Source of the DNA: Caulobacter sp. X
GTDB taxonomy: Bacteria > Pseudomonadota > Alphaproteobacteria > Caulobacterales > Caulobacteraceae
Direction: 5' to 3'
DNA: 64,000 nucleotides
NCBI RefSeq assembly: GCF_002742635.1
Contig: NZ_PEGF01000001.1
Span: 496,001 to 560,000 of the forward strand
Shown: positions 17,583 through 27,774 of the stretch, piece after piece
Layout of the letters: every line of letters starts with the position of its first letter
Numbering within the stretch: position 1 is the first letter of the stretch
The notes under the pieces: model-generated
Seen by the model: the letters and a program-made list of their open reading frames with translations, nothing else
Told to the model about the DNA's origin: nothing
Database searches by the model: none
Position numbers and translations under genes: made by a program

Positions 17583-19262
17583 TCAGATCCGCAGGACGGT
17601 CGTCTCGACGACCGGCTTGCGCTCCCAGATGCGGAACGCGGCCTTCTTGACCGCCCGCGAGATGGCGCTTTCGATCGTCTCGTCGATCTCGCGAGCATCG
17701 CCGTCCAGCTTCTTGTAGGCGGTCTCGGCTTCCTCGCAGAGATCGTCCAAGGCGTCGTCCAGCGTGTACTCGTCGTCCCCGGTCAGCCCGATGCCGCGCA
17801 CCTGGGGGCCCGAAACAATCTTGTTACGGCCATCCAGAACGATCGACACGGCCAGCATGCCGTTGAAGGCGGCGTGGCGGCGCTCGCGCAGCGCCTCGCC
17901 ATTCTCGGGCGTGACGACCCCGCCATCGACATAAAGACGCCCGGCCGGCACCTCGTCGATGATCTCCGGCTTGCCCGGCGCCAGGCGCACCATGTCGCCG
18001 TTGCGTGGGCTAACCGCCTGCGGGATCTGCAGGTCCTTGGCGAAGGCGGCGTGCTCGATCAGGTGGCGGCGCTCGCCGTGAGTCGGCACCGCGATCTGCG
18101 GACGCACCCACTGGTACATCTGGCGCAGCTCCTCGCGGCACGGGTGGCCCGAGACGTGGATGCCGGGCGTGTCGCGCTCGGTGTGCAGGCGAACGCCCCG
18201 ATCGGCCAGCTTGTTCTGCAGGTTGCGGATCGGGATCTCGTTGCCCGGGATGACCCGCGAGCTGAAGATCACGTGGTCGCCCGCGCCCAGCTTCACGTGC
18301 GGATGGCTGCCGTCGGCGATGCGCGACAGCGCCGCGCGGGCCTCACCCTGGCTGCCGGTGCACAGGAACAGCACCTGATCTTCCGGCAGGTGCTTGGCTT
18401 GGTCGTCGTTGATGAAGGGCTCGATGCCTTCCAGCAGCCCGACCGACCGCGCGGCGGCGGCCATGCGGTGCATCGAGCGGCCGGCCAGGCATACCTTGCG
18501 GCCGCAGGCCTGGGCCGCGCGGATCACCGTGTCCATGCGCGCCACGTTCGAGGCGAAGCAGGCGACGGCGATCTTGCCCTTCAGGCTCTTGATCAGATTG
18601 CCCAAGGCTTCGCGGACATCGGCCTCGGACCCGGCGGTTCCTTCGACGAAGACGTTGGTGCTGTCGCAAACCATCGCGAGCACGCCCTCGTCGCCCAGGC
18701 GGCGGAGCGCGGCGTCGTCGGTCGGCGCGCCTAGCTGGGGTTCGGGATCGATCTTCCAGTCGCCGGTGTGCAGGATCGTGCCCAATGGCGTCTTGATCGC
18801 CAGGCCGTTCGGCTCGGGGATCGAGTGGGTCAGGGTGATCAGTTCCAGCGCGAACGGGCCGAGCTCGAAGGTTCCGCCCAGCGGGATCTCGGTGATCGGC
18901 ACCTCATCAAGGAGGCCGGCGTCGCGCAGCTTCTCACGCAGCAGGAAGGCGGTGAACGGCGTGGCGAACACCGGCGCCTTCAGGCGTGGCCACAGCCAGT
19001 GCACGGCGCCCAGGTGGTCTTCGTGCGCATGGGTCAGGACGATGCCGAGGATATCGTCGGCATAGGGCTCGATGAACTCGGGATCCGGCAGGATGATCTC
19101 GACGCCCGGCGTCGTCTGATCGCCGAACGTCACGCCCAGGTCGACCACGATCCACTTGCGATCATGCGCCGGCCCGAAGCCGTACAGGTTGAAGTTCATG
19201 CCGATCTCGTTCGACCCGCCAAGCGGCAGGAAGACGAGTTCGTCGTCTTTGGATTTTTTCAT
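17583..19262 (-). CDS. rnj: Ribonuclease J
   Basis: Metallo-beta-lactamase/beta-CASP ribonuclease with 5'-to-3' exonuclease and endonuclease activity in RNA maturation and decay. It has 559 residues. HAHEDH at residues 78-83 is the zinc motif; the beta-CASP region contains LFLCTGSQGEARAALSRIA and the later motif with HVSGHPCREELRQM and VPTHGERRHL. The start shares one base with the coaX stop. Many alphaproteobacteria carry RNase J alongside RNase E. Confidence 0.94.
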   Translation of the reverse strand: MKKSKDDELVFLPLGGSNEIGMNFNLYGFGPAHDRKWIVVDLGVTFGDQTTPGVEIILPDPEFIEPYADDILGIVLTHAHEDHLGAVHWLWPRLKAPVFATPFTAFLLREKLRDAGLLDEVPITEIPLGGTFELGPFALELITLTHSIPEPNGLAIKTPLGTILHTGDWKIDPEPQLGAPTDDAALRRLGDEGVLAMVCDSTNVFVEGTAGSEADVREALGNLIKSLKGKIAVACFASNVARMDTVIRAAQACGRKVCLAGRSMHRMAAAARSVGLLEGIEPFINDDQAKHLPEDQVLFLCTGSQGEARAALSRIADGSHPHVKLGAGDHVIFSSRVIPGNEIPIRNLQNKLADRGVRLHTERDTPGIHVSGHPCREELRQMYQWVRPQIAVPTHGERRHLIEHAAFAKDLQIPQAVSPRNGDMVRLAPGKPEIIDEVPAGRLYVDGGVVTPENGEALRERRHAAFNGMLAVSIVLDGRNKIVSGPQVRGIGLTGDDEYTLDDALDDLCEEAETAYKKLDGDAREIDETIESAISRAVKKAAFRIWERKPVVETTVLRI

Positions 19263-20047
19263 CAGGTCTCGGAAATGGTGTTTCGGCGGTAGATTTCTAG
19301 GAGGCCCCTGATCGTCAGATCGGGGTCGAAGTGGTCGATGCTGTCGGTGGCGCCCTCGAACAGGGAGGCGACGCCGCCGGTGGCGATAACGGTCATGGGC
19401 TCGCCGCGTTCGGCCTTGATGCGCGCGACGAGACCTTCGATCAGAGAGATATAGCCCCAGAACACGCCCGATTGCATGGCGGAGACGGTGTCGGTGCCCA
19501 CGATCCTGTTACCGGCCGGCCGCTGGATGGCGATCCGGGGCAGCTTCGCCGCCGCCTCGTGCAAAGCCTGCATCGAGAGGTTGATGCCGGGCGAGATGAT
19601 GCCGCCTTCGAAGGCGCCGTCGGCCGCGACGATGTCGAAGGTCGTGGCCGTGCCGCTGTCGATCACGATCAGCGGGCCCGGATACATCATGGCGGCGCCG
19701 ATGGCGTTCACCAGGCGGTCGGCGCCGGCCTCGGAGGGCTTTTCAATGCGGACATCGATGCCGAGATTGGCGTTCTCGCCGATCACCAGCGGCTCGACGT
19801 TGAAATAGCGGCGGGACAGGTTGCGCAGGTTGAAGATCGACTGCGGCACGACGCTGGAGATGATCACCGCGTCGATGGCCCGGAAACCGAGACCCTGCAT
19901 CGACAGCAACTGCGACAGCCACACCACATATTCGTCCGCGGTGCGCGTGCTCTCGGTGGCCGAGCGCCACTGGGCCACCCACGACTGGCCGTCGTGGATC
20001 GCGAACATGGTGTTGGTGTTGCCCTGTTCGATCGCGAGCAGCATCAA
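19262..20047 (-). CDS. coaX: Type III pantothenate kinase
   Basis: First step of coenzyme A synthesis: ATP-dependent phosphorylation of pantothenate. It has 261 residues of ASKHA fold. The phosphate-binding N-terminal motif is [12 protein letters not shown] (one substitution from the usual DxGNT), [11 protein letters not shown] is the pantothenate-site signature, and [13 protein letters not shown] is the second phosphate motif. It overlaps birA upstream by 4 bp and touches rnj downstream. The pairing birA-coaX after nuoN is conserved in alphaproteobacteria. Confidence 0.94.
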   Translation of the reverse strand: MMLLAIEQGNTNTMFAIHDGQSWVAQWRSATESTRTADEYVVWLSQLLSMQGLGFRAIDAVIISSVVPQSIFNLRNLSRRYFNVEPLVIGENANLGIDVRIEKPSEAGADRLVNAIGAAMMYPGPLIVIDSGTATTFDIVAADGAFEGGIISPGINLSMQALHEAAAKLPRIAIQRPAGNRIVGTDTVSAMQSGVFWGYISLIEGLVARIKAERGEPMTVIATGGVASLFEGATDSIDHFDPDLTIRGLLEIYRRNTISET

Positions 20048-20799
20048 GCGCCTCCGAAAAACACGTCGCCGGCGGTGATCCGCCGCACCTTGCCGTCGGG
20101 CAGACGGAGCCTCAGCGCGCCGTCGCCGTCCAGTCCTTCAGCAACGCCTTCGACCGTTTCGGTCCCAAGTCGGGCGACGCAAGGCTCGCCCAGACCGTGG
20201 GCGCGGGCCGTCCAGGCGTCGGCGATGGCGGGAAAGCCCAGGGTGTTCCAGACGCCGAACCAGCGATCGAACGTCTCGGCGAGCACCGCGATGGCTTCGG
20301 TCGGGGTTGGCGGCAGGGTCTCGCTGTAGGTCGCGATCGAGGTCGCGGGGCGCTCGGAGTCGATCGGCTTGCGCCTCAGGTTCACGCCGATCCCCACGGC
20401 GAGCCAAAGGCCTCCCAGAGGGGAGGCGCCGGACTCGATGAGGATGCCGCTGACCTTCAGCCCGCCCAACAAGGGATCATTGGGCCACTTCAGGCTGACG
20501 AGAGGAGCCGGCGCATACTGGGCCAACATGTCCGCGACGGCCAAGGCCGCCACGAACGAGACCTGGGCGGCCTCGCCGGGCGGCTTGTCGGTGCGGAAAA
20601 GCAGCGTGGCGGCCAGATTGCCCTCCCCGGTCTCCCAGGGACGACCGCGACGACCACGTCCGGCGGTCTGGCGCAGACCGACCAGCCACAGGGGGCCGGC
20701 CTCGCCCGCCTCGGCCCGACGACGAGCCTCGGCGTTGGTGGAGTCGATCTCGTCGAGAACGATGACGGGCGCGGCGCCCGTCACGTCACGCGTGACCAA
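20044..20799 (-). CDS. birA: Biotin--[acetyl-CoA-carboxylase] ligase
   Basis: Attaches biotin to the acceptor lysine of biotin-dependent carboxylases via biotinyl-AMP. It has 251 residues, with the catalytic core only and no N-terminal DNA-binding wing, so it should not act as a repressor. The adenylate-binding loop GRGRRGRPW, the segment [19 protein letters not shown] and [10 protein letters not shown] are visible. The start at 20799 overlaps the end of nuoN by 14 bp, making it the first gene after complex I in the same transcript. Confidence 0.93.
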   Translation of the reverse strand: MVTRDVTGAAPVIVLDEIDSTNAEARRRAEAGEAGPLWLVGLRQTAGRGRRGRPWETGEGNLAATLLFRTDKPPGEAAQVSFVAALAVADMLAQYAPAPLVSLKWPNDPLLGGLKVSGILIESGASPLGGLWLAVGIGVNLRRKPIDSERPATSIATYSETLPPTPTEAIAVLAETFDRWFGVWNTLGFPAIADAWTARAHGLGEPCVARLGTETVEGVAEGLDGDGALRLRLPDGKVRRITAGDVFFGGA

Positions 20800-22231
20800 A
20801 GGCGGCCGCTGCGGCCTTGGCAGCCGGATCCAGCCACACCAGGGCCACGAGCACGATCGGGAACGAGAAGATCGCGGCGGCGTAACCCACGGCGCGCGCC
20901 GAAGGCGACGAGGCGTCGACAGCGCCCGCAGGAGCGTCGAACCACATCGATTTGATCAGGCGCAGGTAATAGAAGGCCGCGACGACCGAGCCGACCAGGC
21001 CAAGCACGGCGGCCCACTGCATCATCACATCGCCCGTGCCCAGGGCGGCCTTGAAGACATAGTACTTCGACCAGAAGCCCGAGAACGGCGGCAGACCCAG
21101 GGCCGACAGCGAGAACGCGGTCATGGCGATGGCGACGCCTGGACGTTCCTTGATCAGGCCCGCCATGTCCTCGATCGTCTCCATGGGCTTGCCGTCGCGG
21201 TTCAGGGCCTGCAGGCAGGCGAAGAAGCCGGTGACGTCGACCATGTAGAGGGTCATGAACAGCAGCATCGACTGCAGGCCGACCTCGCCGCCGGTCGCGA
21301 CGCCCAGCAGGGCGTAGCCGACGTTGGCGATCGAGGAATAGGCCCACAGGCGCTTCAGGTTGGTCTGGGCCAGGCCCGCGAAGGCGCCGACGAAGACCGA
21401 CAGCAGGGCCGCGATCACCAGGATCTGGCGCCACTTGTCGACCGAGCCCGGGAAGGCGTCGCCCAGCACGCGGGCGAACATCATCATGGCGGCCAACTTC
21501 GGCGCGGCGGCGAAGAAGCCGACAACCGGGGTCGGGGCGCCTTCGTAGACGTCCGGGGTCCACATGTGGAACGGCGCCGCCGAAACCTTGAACGCCAGGC
21601 CGCAGATCAGGAACACCAGGCCGAACAGCAGGCCGACGCCGTGCGTGCCGCCATGGGCGGCCGCCAGGGCGATCTGGCTGAAGTGGGTCGAACCGGTGAA
21701 GCCGTAGATCAGCGAGCTGCCGTACAGCAGCAGGCCCGACGACAGCGCGCCCAGCACGAAGTACTTCAGGCCCGCTTCCGACGACTTGGCGTCGTCGCGG
21801 CGCATGGCGGCCAGCACGTACAGGGCCAGGGACTGCAGCTCGACGCCGACATAGAGGCTGATCAGGTCGCCGGCCGAGGCGGTCACGCCCATGCCGACGG
21901 CGGCCAGGATCACCAGGACGGCGAACTCGAACTTCTGGTCGCCGCGCTGGGCCAGCCAGCGGTCGCCGAGCATGACGGCCACGGCGCTGGAGAGATAGAT
22001 GGCGACCTTGGCGTAGGTCGCCGCGGCGTCGGCCGCGTAGACGCCGCCGAAGGCGCGGCCGTGCGGGCCGAGAACCGCCGTGGCGGCCGCCGCGACCAGC
22101 GCGGCTACGGCCGCGAGCGTGAAGATGGCGCCGACCTTGCCTCGGAAGGCGCCGGCGACCAGCAGGACGAGCGCCGCGATCGCGAGAACGATCTCAGGCA
22201 GCACGAGCGAGAAGTTGGCGAAAAACGTCAT
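20786..22231 (-). CDS. nuoN: NADH-quinone oxidoreductase subunit N
   Basis: Antiporter-like proton-channel subunit of complex I in the inner membrane. It has 481 residues and about 14 hydrophobic helices. The key Lys/Glu region can be followed through SLYVGVELQSLALYVLAAM, LICGLAFKVSAAPFHMWTPD and LKRLWAYSSIANVGYALLG, which are Proton_antipo_M landmarks. It lies 7 bp after nuoM and is the last nuo gene. Confidence 0.96.
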   Translation of the reverse strand: MTFFANFSLVLPEIVLAIAALVLLVAGAFRGKVGAIFTLAAVAALVAAAATAVLGPHGRAFGGVYAADAAATYAKVAIYLSSAVAVMLGDRWLAQRGDQKFEFAVLVILAAVGMGVTASAGDLISLYVGVELQSLALYVLAAMRRDDAKSSEAGLKYFVLGALSSGLLLYGSSLIYGFTGSTHFSQIALAAAHGGTHGVGLLFGLVFLICGLAFKVSAAPFHMWTPDVYEGAPTPVVGFFAAAPKLAAMMMFARVLGDAFPGSVDKWRQILVIAALLSVFVGAFAGLAQTNLKRLWAYSSIANVGYALLGVATGGEVGLQSMLLFMTLYMVDVTGFFACLQALNRDGKPMETIEDMAGLIKERPGVAIAMTAFSLSALGLPPFSGFWSKYYVFKAALGTGDVMMQWAAVLGLVGSVVAAFYYLRLIKSMWFDAPAGAVDASSPSARAVGYAAAIFSFPIVLVALVWLDPAAKAAAAAFGHA

Positions 22232-22238
22232 AGGCCCC

Positions 22239-23723
22239 TCACCCGCCCAGGGCGGCGCGCCAGGCGCCGACCAACGCGTCGACGGAAGACGCGGTCAGGT
22301 TGAACACAAGATTGGGATAGATGCCCAGCACCAGGGTCATGATGATGAGCGGGACGAACAGCAGGATCTCGCGAGCGTCCAGATCCGTGATGGTCTTCAG
22401 CTCGGGATTGGTGATCTCGCCGTACATGACCCGACGGTACAGCGTCAGGGCGTACATGGCCGACAGGATCACGCCCGTCGCCGCCACCAGCGCCGTCCAG
22501 GTCGAAGCCTTGTAGGCGCCGGTCATGGTCAGGATTTCACCGACGAAGCCCGAGGTGCCCGGCAGGCCGACATTGCCCATCGTGAACAGCAGGAACACGA
22601 AGGCGTAGTGCGGCATCCGGTTGGTCAGGCCGCCGTAGAAGGCGATCTCGCGGGTGTGCATGCGGTCGTAGACGACGCCGACGCAGAGGAAGAGCGCGCC
22701 GGAGATCACCCCGTGGCTCAGCATCTGGAAGAGAGCGCCCTGTTCGCCGGCGGCGTTGCCCGAGAAGATGCCCATGGTCACGAAGCCCATGTGGGCGACG
22801 GACGAATAGGCGATCAGCTTCTTGATGTCGGTCTGACGGAAGGCGACCAGCGAGGTGTAGACGATGGCGATCGCCGACATCGCGAACACCAGCGGCTGGA
22901 ACATCTCCGAGGCGTTCGGGAACATCGGCAGGCTGAAGCGCATGAAGCCGTAGCCGCCCATCTTCAGCAGAATGCCCGCCAGTATGACCGAACCGGCCGT
23001 CGGCGCCTCGACGTGCGCGTCGGGCAGCCAGGTGTGGACCGGCCACATCGGCATCTTCACCGCGAACGAGGCGAAGAAGGCCAGCCACAGCCACGTCTGC
23101 AGCCACGGCGCGAACTTGTAGTGCATCAGGTCGGGGATCGACGAGGTGCCCGAGATCGAGATCATCGCCAGGATCGCCGCCAGCATCAGCACCGAGCCGA
23201 GCAGCGTGTAGAGGAAGAACTTGTAGGCCGCGTAGACGCGACGCTTGCCGCCCCAGATGCCGATGATCAGGAACATCGGGACCAGGCCGAACTCGAAGAA
23301 CAGGTAGAACAGCACCAGGTCCAGCGCGGCGAACACGCCGATCACCAGGGTCTCAAGGACCAGGAAGGCGATCAGGTATTCGACGACGCGCTTCTCGACC
23401 GACTTCCAACTGGCGATGATGCAGATCGGCAGCAGGAACGCGGTCAGCAGGACGAACAGCACCGAAATGCCGTCCACGCCCATGCGGTAGTGCAGACCGG
23501 CGAACCAGGCGAAGTCTTCCACGAACTGGAAGCCCGGGTTCTTCGGGTCGAACTGGACGGTCAGGACGATCGACAGGCCGAACGTGACCAGGGTGGTCAC
23601 GAGCGCGATCCACTTGGCCAGGGTGTCGGTCTTTTCACCCGCGCCGTTCAAGGCGCGCGCGGCGAGGATCACCGCGACGCCGACGATGGGCGCGAAGGTC
23701 GTAAGGCTGAGAAGGCCGCTCAT
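22239..23723 (-). CDS. nuoM: NADH-quinone oxidoreductase subunit M
   Basis: Antiporter-like proton-channel subunit of complex I. It has 494 residues from ATG 23723 ([12 protein letters not shown]); a TTG six codons upstream is open but less likely. Helix-embedded residues are in [20 protein letters not shown] (conserved Glu), [20 protein letters not shown] and [20 protein letters not shown]. It begins 14 bp after the nuoL stop. Confidence 0.96.
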   Translation of the reverse strand: MSGLLSLTTFAPIVGVAVILAARALNGAGEKTDTLAKWIALVTTLVTFGLSIVLTVQFDPKNPGFQFVEDFAWFAGLHYRMGVDGISVLFVLLTAFLLPICIIASWKSVEKRVVEYLIAFLVLETLVIGVFAALDLVLFYLFFEFGLVPMFLIIGIWGGKRRVYAAYKFFLYTLLGSVLMLAAILAMISISGTSSIPDLMHYKFAPWLQTWLWLAFFASFAVKMPMWPVHTWLPDAHVEAPTAGSVILAGILLKMGGYGFMRFSLPMFPNASEMFQPLVFAMSAIAIVYTSLVAFRQTDIKKLIAYSSVAHMGFVTMGIFSGNAAGEQGALFQMLSHGVISGALFLCVGVVYDRMHTREIAFYGGLTNRMPHYAFVFLLFTMGNVGLPGTSGFVGEILTMTGAYKASTWTALVAATGVILSAMYALTLYRRVMYGEITNPELKTITDLDAREILLFVPLIIMTLVLGIYPNLVFNLTASSVDALVGAWRAALGG

Positions 23724-23737
23724 GAACTCCGTCCCCC

Positions 23738-25801
23738 TCAACGGAAGGCGTACAAGGCGAAGGTCAGCAGGCCGGCGACGCCGAGCAGCATGACAAACGC
23801 GTAGTGGTAGAGATAGCCGGTCTGCAGCTTGCCGGTGCGCTTGCCGACCTCATACGAGACGTGGCTGACGCCATCCGGGCCGAGGCCGTCGATGATCTTC
23901 TGGTCGCCGCCCTTCCAGAACAGGTCGCCGAGGAACTTGGCGAAGCGCACGAAGGTGGCGTCGTAAAGTTCGTCGAAGAACCACTTGTTGTAGAAGAAGA
24001 CGTACAGTGGGCCCTTGCGCTCGGCCAGTTTCAGGCCCAGGCGCTCGTCGCCCTTGATCAGGTAGACATAGACGGCGATCAGCAGGCCGATCAGCGAAGC
24101 GATCAGCGGGCTCCACTTCACCCACTCGGCCACCTCGTGCGCGTGGTGCAGCACTTGGTTGCTCGGAGCCGTGAAGATCGCGCCGCGCCAGAACTCCTCC
24201 TGGTGGTGGCCGACGAAGTAGCCGTTGAACACGAAGCCGGCGGCGATCGCGCCGATCGACAGCACGATCAGCGGGAACAGCATGACCATCGGGCTCTCAT
24301 GCGGCTTGTGGTCGTGACCATGGCCGTGATCGTCGTGCGCGTGGTCGTCATGACCGTGAGCATCATGGCTATGGGCGTCATGACCGTGCGCATCCTGAGC
24401 GTGATGGTCGTCATGACCCCAGCGCGCCTTGCCGTTGAAGGTGAAGAACGCCAGGCGCCACGAGTAGAACGAGGTCAGGCCCGCCACCAGCACGCCGATC
24501 ACCCACGCGAACATGGCGATCGAATTGTGGCCACCGGCGGCGAAGGCCGCCTCGATGATGGTGTCCTTCGAGTAGAAGCCGGCGAAGCCCAGGTGCAGCG
24601 GCGGGAAGCCGAGGCCCGTGATGGCGATCGTGCCGATCGTCATGGCGAGGAAGGTCACCGGCAGCAGCTTGGCGAGAGCGCCATACTTCCGCATGTCCTG
24701 CTCGTGGTGCATGCCGTGGATCACCGAACCGGCGCCCAGGAACAGCAGGGCCTTGAAGAAGGCGTGGGTGAACAGGTGGAACATGGCCGCCTGATAGGCG
24801 CCGACGCCGGCCGCGAAGAACATGTAGCCCAGCTGCGAACAGGTCGAGTAGGCGATCACGCGCTTGATGTCGTTCTGGGTCAGGCCGACCGTGGCGGCGA
24901 ACAGGGCCGTCACCGCGCCAATGACCGTGACGATGTTCTTGGCGACGGGCGCGTATTCGAACATCGGCGACAGCAGGCACAGCATGTAGACGCCGGCGGT
25001 CACCATGGTGGCCGCGTGGATCAGGGCCGACACCGGGGTCGGGCCTTCCATGGCGTCCGGAAGCCAGGTGTGCAGGAAGAACTGCGCCGACTTGCCCATC
25101 GCGCCGATGAACAGCAGGAAGCAGGCGATATCCATCAGCGGGAAGGTGTGACCCGCGAATTCCCAGGTCTTGCCCGCGTGCGCGGCGACCTGCGGGAAGA
25201 TCTCGGCGAACTGGATCGTGCCGAACGCCCAGTAGGTCGTCATGATGCCCAGGGCGAAGCCGAAGTCGCCGACCCGGTTGACCACGAAGGCCTTGATGGC
25301 GGCGGCGCTGGCCGAGGGCTTCTTGAACCAGAACCCGATCAGCAGGTACGAGGCCAGGCCCACGCCTTCCCAGCCGAAGAACAGCTGCATGAAGTCGGCG
25401 GCGGTGACCAGCGACAGCATGGCGAAGGTGAACAGCGACAGGTACGCGAAGAAGCGCGGCTTGCTGTCGTCCTCGGCCATGTAGCCCCAGGAATAGATGT
25501 GCACGAGGGCCGAGACCGTCGTGACCACGATCAGCATGGTCGCCGATAGGGCGTCGATGCGGATCGACCAGTTGGCCTGGAAGTCGCCGATGTGGATGAA
25601 CGGCAGCAGGTTGACCGTGAAGGCCTCCATGTGCCCCCAGGTCCACTGGCTGAACGTGTACCAGGACAGCGCGCAGGACAGGATCAGCGCGCCGGTGGTG
25701 ACCGATTGCGAGGCCACGTCGCCGATGCGGCGGCCGAACAGGCCGGCGATCGCCGCGGCGATGATCGGCGCGAAAACGAGAATGGTGACAAGCGTCTGCA
25801 T
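23738..25801 (-). CDS. nuoL: NADH-quinone oxidoreductase subunit L with a His-rich loop
   Basis: Distal antiporter-like subunit of complex I, with the long lateral helix at its C-terminus. It has 687 residues (E. coli 613). Core landmarks are [38 protein letters not shown] and [20 protein letters not shown]. Between two late helices, residues about 460-502 form an extra hydrophilic loop with 16 histidines interleaved with Asp, Gly and Ala (repeats such as [20 protein letters not shown]), resembling metal-binding loops of zinc transporters. The extra length matches this loop plus linkers. Start ATG 25801, 8 bp after nuoK. Confidence 0.96.
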   Translation of the reverse strand: MQTLVTILVFAPIIAAAIAGLFGRRIGDVASQSVTTGALILSCALSWYTFSQWTWGHMEAFTVNLLPFIHIGDFQANWSIRIDALSATMLIVVTTVSALVHIYSWGYMAEDDSKPRFFAYLSLFTFAMLSLVTAADFMQLFFGWEGVGLASYLLIGFWFKKPSASAAAIKAFVVNRVGDFGFALGIMTTYWAFGTIQFAEIFPQVAAHAGKTWEFAGHTFPLMDIACFLLFIGAMGKSAQFFLHTWLPDAMEGPTPVSALIHAATMVTAGVYMLCLLSPMFEYAPVAKNIVTVIGAVTALFAATVGLTQNDIKRVIAYSTCSQLGYMFFAAGVGAYQAAMFHLFTHAFFKALLFLGAGSVIHGMHHEQDMRKYGALAKLLPVTFLAMTIGTIAITGLGFPPLHLGFAGFYSKDTIIEAAFAAGGHNSIAMFAWVIGVLVAGLTSFYSWRLAFFTFNGKARWGHDDHHAQDAHGHDAHSHDAHGHDDHAHDDHGHGHDHKPHESPMVMLFPLIVLSIGAIAAGFVFNGYFVGHHQEEFWRGAIFTAPSNQVLHHAHEVAEWVKWSPLIASLIGLLIAVYVYLIKGDERLGLKLAERKGPLYVFFYNKWFFDELYDATFVRFAKFLGDLFWKGGDQKIIDGLGPDGVSHVSYEVGKRTGKLQTGYLYHYAFVMLLGVAGLLTFALYAFR

Positions 25802-25809
25802 GACGTCGC

Positions 25810-26115
25810 TTAGCCCTTCATCATGCTGGCGTCGTCAACCGCGATATCGCCGCGGTTGCGGAAGAAGGTGACGAGGATGGCCAGACCCACGGCCGCCTCG
25901 GCGGCGGCCACGGTCAGAACGAACATCGCGAAGATCTGTCCCGCCACGTCGTGCAGGAAGGCCGAGAACGCCACGAGGTTCACGTTCACCGCCAGAAGGA
26001 TCAGCTCGATCGACATCAGGATGACGATGATGTTCTTGCGGTTCACGAAGATGCCGAAGACGCCGATCGTGAACAGGATCGCGGCGACGACGAGATAGTG
26101 CGGAAGGCCGATCAT
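25810..26115 (-). CDS. nuoK: NADH-quinone oxidoreductase subunit K
   Basis: Small three-helix proton-channel subunit of complex I. It has 101 residues, the standard length. The conserved membrane glutamates are visible in [19 protein letters not shown] and [15 protein letters not shown]. The start overlaps the nuoJ stop by 4 bp (ATGA), so it is translationally coupled. Confidence 0.97.
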   Translation of the reverse strand: MIGLPHYLVVAAILFTIGVFGIFVNRKNIIVILMSIELILLAVNVNLVAFSAFLHDVAGQIFAMFVLTVAAAEAAVGLAILVTFFRNRGDIAVDDASMMKG

Positions 26116-26729
26116 TCGGAGATCCCCTCACCCGGCTTGATCTGGACCAGCGTCATGCCGGTCTTGGGCGTGCGGGCGACCTGCTTGCCGATGTCCTGGC
26201 GCTTGACGCCCGGCTTGTGGCGCAGGGTCAGGACGATGGCGCCGATCATGGCGACCAGCAGCACCAGGCCCGCCAGTTGGAAGAAGAAAATGTAGTCGGT
26301 GTAGAGCACGCGACCGATCGCTTCGGTGTTCGGAACGCCGCCCGGCGAAGCGTTCGGCAGGCCGTTCTTGGCGGCCGCGCCGTTGCTCGCCACCGTCGCG
26401 GCGACGAAGATCATCTCCAGCGTCAGGACGCCCCCGACCAGGCCGCCGATCGGCAGATACTGGGCGAAGCCTTGACGAAGCTCGGCGAAGTCCACGTCCA
26501 GCATCATGACGACGAACAGGAACAGCACCGCGACCGCGCCCACATAGACGACGATCAGCAGCATCGCGAGGAACTCCGCGCCCAGCAGGACGAAGAGGCC
26601 GGCGGCCGAGAAGAAGGCGGTGATCAGGAAGAGCACCGAGTGCACCGGGTTTCGGGCCGACACGACGAGAAGACCCGCCGCGATGGTCACGAAAGCCAGC
26701 AGATAGAAAGCGATCGCCTGCAAGGCCAT
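26112..26729 (-). CDS. nuoJ: NADH-quinone oxidoreductase subunit J
   Basis: Five-helix membrane subunit of complex I. It has 205 residues. The segment [20 protein letters not shown] contains the pi-bulge helix of NuoJ, and [14 protein letters not shown] follows. The last about 35 residues are hydrophilic and basic. The 82-bp gap to nuoI upstream is the largest inside this part of the operon and shows no clear promoter. Confidence 0.96.
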   Translation of the reverse strand: MALQAIAFYLLAFVTIAAGLLVVSARNPVHSVLFLITAFFSAAGLFVLLGAEFLAMLLIVVYVGAVAVLFLFVVMMLDVDFAELRQGFAQYLPIGGLVGGVLTLEMIFVAATVASNGAAAKNGLPNASPGGVPNTEAIGRVLYTDYIFFFQLAGLVLLVAMIGAIVLTLRHKPGVKRQDIGKQVARTPKTGMTLVQIKPGEGISE

Positions 26730-26811
26730 TGGCCCAGGTGCTCCCCTGAAAACTAAAGTCCAATGGCGGCTCGCCGTGACGACGGGCCGCCTCCCAGGAT
26801 TCGCCCCGTCT

Positions 26812-27303
26812 TTAGCGGTAGGGCGCGTCCAACTCCAGATTCTTCGCGATCAGGCGCTCCCAGCGGTCGCCGTTATCGAGAAGACGTTCCTTGTCGTAGT
26901 AGAGCTCTTCGCGGGTCTCGGTCGCGAACTCGATGTTCGGACCTTCCACGATGGCGTCCACCGGGCAGGCCTCCTGGCACAGGCCGCAGTAGATGCACTT
27001 GACCATGTCGATGTCGTAGCGGGTCGTGCGACGGCTGCCGTCCTCGCGCGGCTCGGCCTCGATCGTGATGGCCTGGGCTGGGCAAACAGCTTCACAGAGC
27101 TTGCAAGCGATGCAGCGCTCTTCGCCCGACGGATAGCGACGCAGAGCGTGCTCGCCGCGGAAGCGGGGCGACTGCGGGCCGCGCTCGTTCGGATAGATCA
27201 CGGTCTTCTTCGGCGCGACCAGATACTTCATGGCCAGGCCGAAGGCGCCCGCGAAGTCCAGAAGGGCCGCGCCCTTGGCCGCTTGAGTGATGCGCTGGAA
27301 CAC
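26812..27303 (-). CDS. nuoI: NADH-quinone oxidoreductase subunit I (two 4Fe-4S clusters)
   Basis: Electron-transfer subunit of the complex I peripheral arm carrying clusters N6a and N6b. It has 163 residues. Two ferredoxin motifs are complete: [12 protein letters not shown] and [12 protein letters not shown], spaced by about 40 residues. The C-terminal [14 protein letters not shown] is typical of the alphaproteobacterial/mitochondrial TYKY type. It starts 10 bp after the small lipoprotein gene that separates it from nuoH. Confidence 0.97.
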   Translation of the reverse strand: MFQRITQAAKGAALLDFAGAFGLAMKYLVAPKKTVIYPNERGPQSPRFRGEHALRRYPSGEERCIACKLCEAVCPAQAITIEAEPREDGSRRTTRYDIDMVKCIYCGLCQEACPVDAIVEGPNIEFATETREELYYDKERLLDNGDRWERLIAKNLELDAPYR

Positions 27304-27313
27304 CAGAGCTCTC

Positions 27314-27538
27314 CTAACACTTTTCCTTGGGAAAGGGCTTCACAGACCTCCCCTGCTCTTTCTGCTGCCGACGCATCTGCTGCTCGAGGACGCATTTCTT
27401 GGTCTTGGCGTCTTCCTTGCGGCGCGCCTCGACCTTGTCCTCCAGCGTCCGCTGCGGCGGTCGCGGAATATTCGGTCCCCAGGTCGCACAGCCGGCCAGA
27501 AGGCCGACCATCGCGATCCCGAGCAGACCCTGCCTCAT
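27314..27538 (-). CDS. Small predicted lipoprotein embedded in nuo operon
   Basis: Unrecognised protein of 74 residues. The signal sequence [17 protein letters not shown] ends in a lipobox with Cys17. The mature part is short, highly charged (Lys/Arg/Glu/Gln-rich, for example [11 protein letters not shown]) and holds two further cysteines, one of them the last residue. It overlaps the upstream lipoprotein gene by 4 bp (ATGA) and precedes nuoI by 10 bp, so it is made with complex I. Export to the periplasm places it on the far side of the membrane from the Fe-S subunits; an assembly or stability role is only a guess. Confidence 0.78.
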   Translation of the reverse strand: MRQGLLGIAMVGLLAGCATWGPNIPRPPQRTLEDKVEARRKEDAKTKKCVLEQQMRRQQKEQGRSVKPFPKEKC

Positions 27539-27774
27539 TTCCCCGCCCGGGGAATGACGCAGGTGTAGTTCGACAGCTGGGCCGGATCACCGCCGTCCTG
27601 CTTGGACTGTATGACCCCGCCGTCAGCCTTGCACTTCTCGCCCGCGCGCCGCAGGTCGTCGTAACTGACGACCCCGTCGCCCAGGGAATACGAGCGGTCC
27701 GGCGCCGAGACGGCCTGACAGGCCGCCAAGGTCAGGCCGCTCAGGCCCAGGGCGATCAGCGCGCCGCGGCGCAT
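27535..27774 (-). CDS. Second small predicted lipoprotein in nuo operon
   Basis: Unrecognised protein of 79 residues from ATG 27774. The signal peptide [19 protein letters not shown] ends in a lipobox with Cys19. The mature part contains SLGDGVVSYDDLRRAGEKC, a GGVIQSKQDGGDP stretch and [10 protein letters not shown], giving a Cys pair that could form a periplasmic disulfide. Its ATG shares a base with the nuoH stop and its end overlaps the next lipoprotein by 4 bp. A longer frame into nuoH is open but the lipoprotein signal sets the start. Confidence 0.78.
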   Translation of the reverse strand: MRRGALIALGLSGLTLAACQAVSAPDRSYSLGDGVVSYDDLRRAGEKCKADGGVIQSKQDGGDPAQLSNYTCVIPRAGK

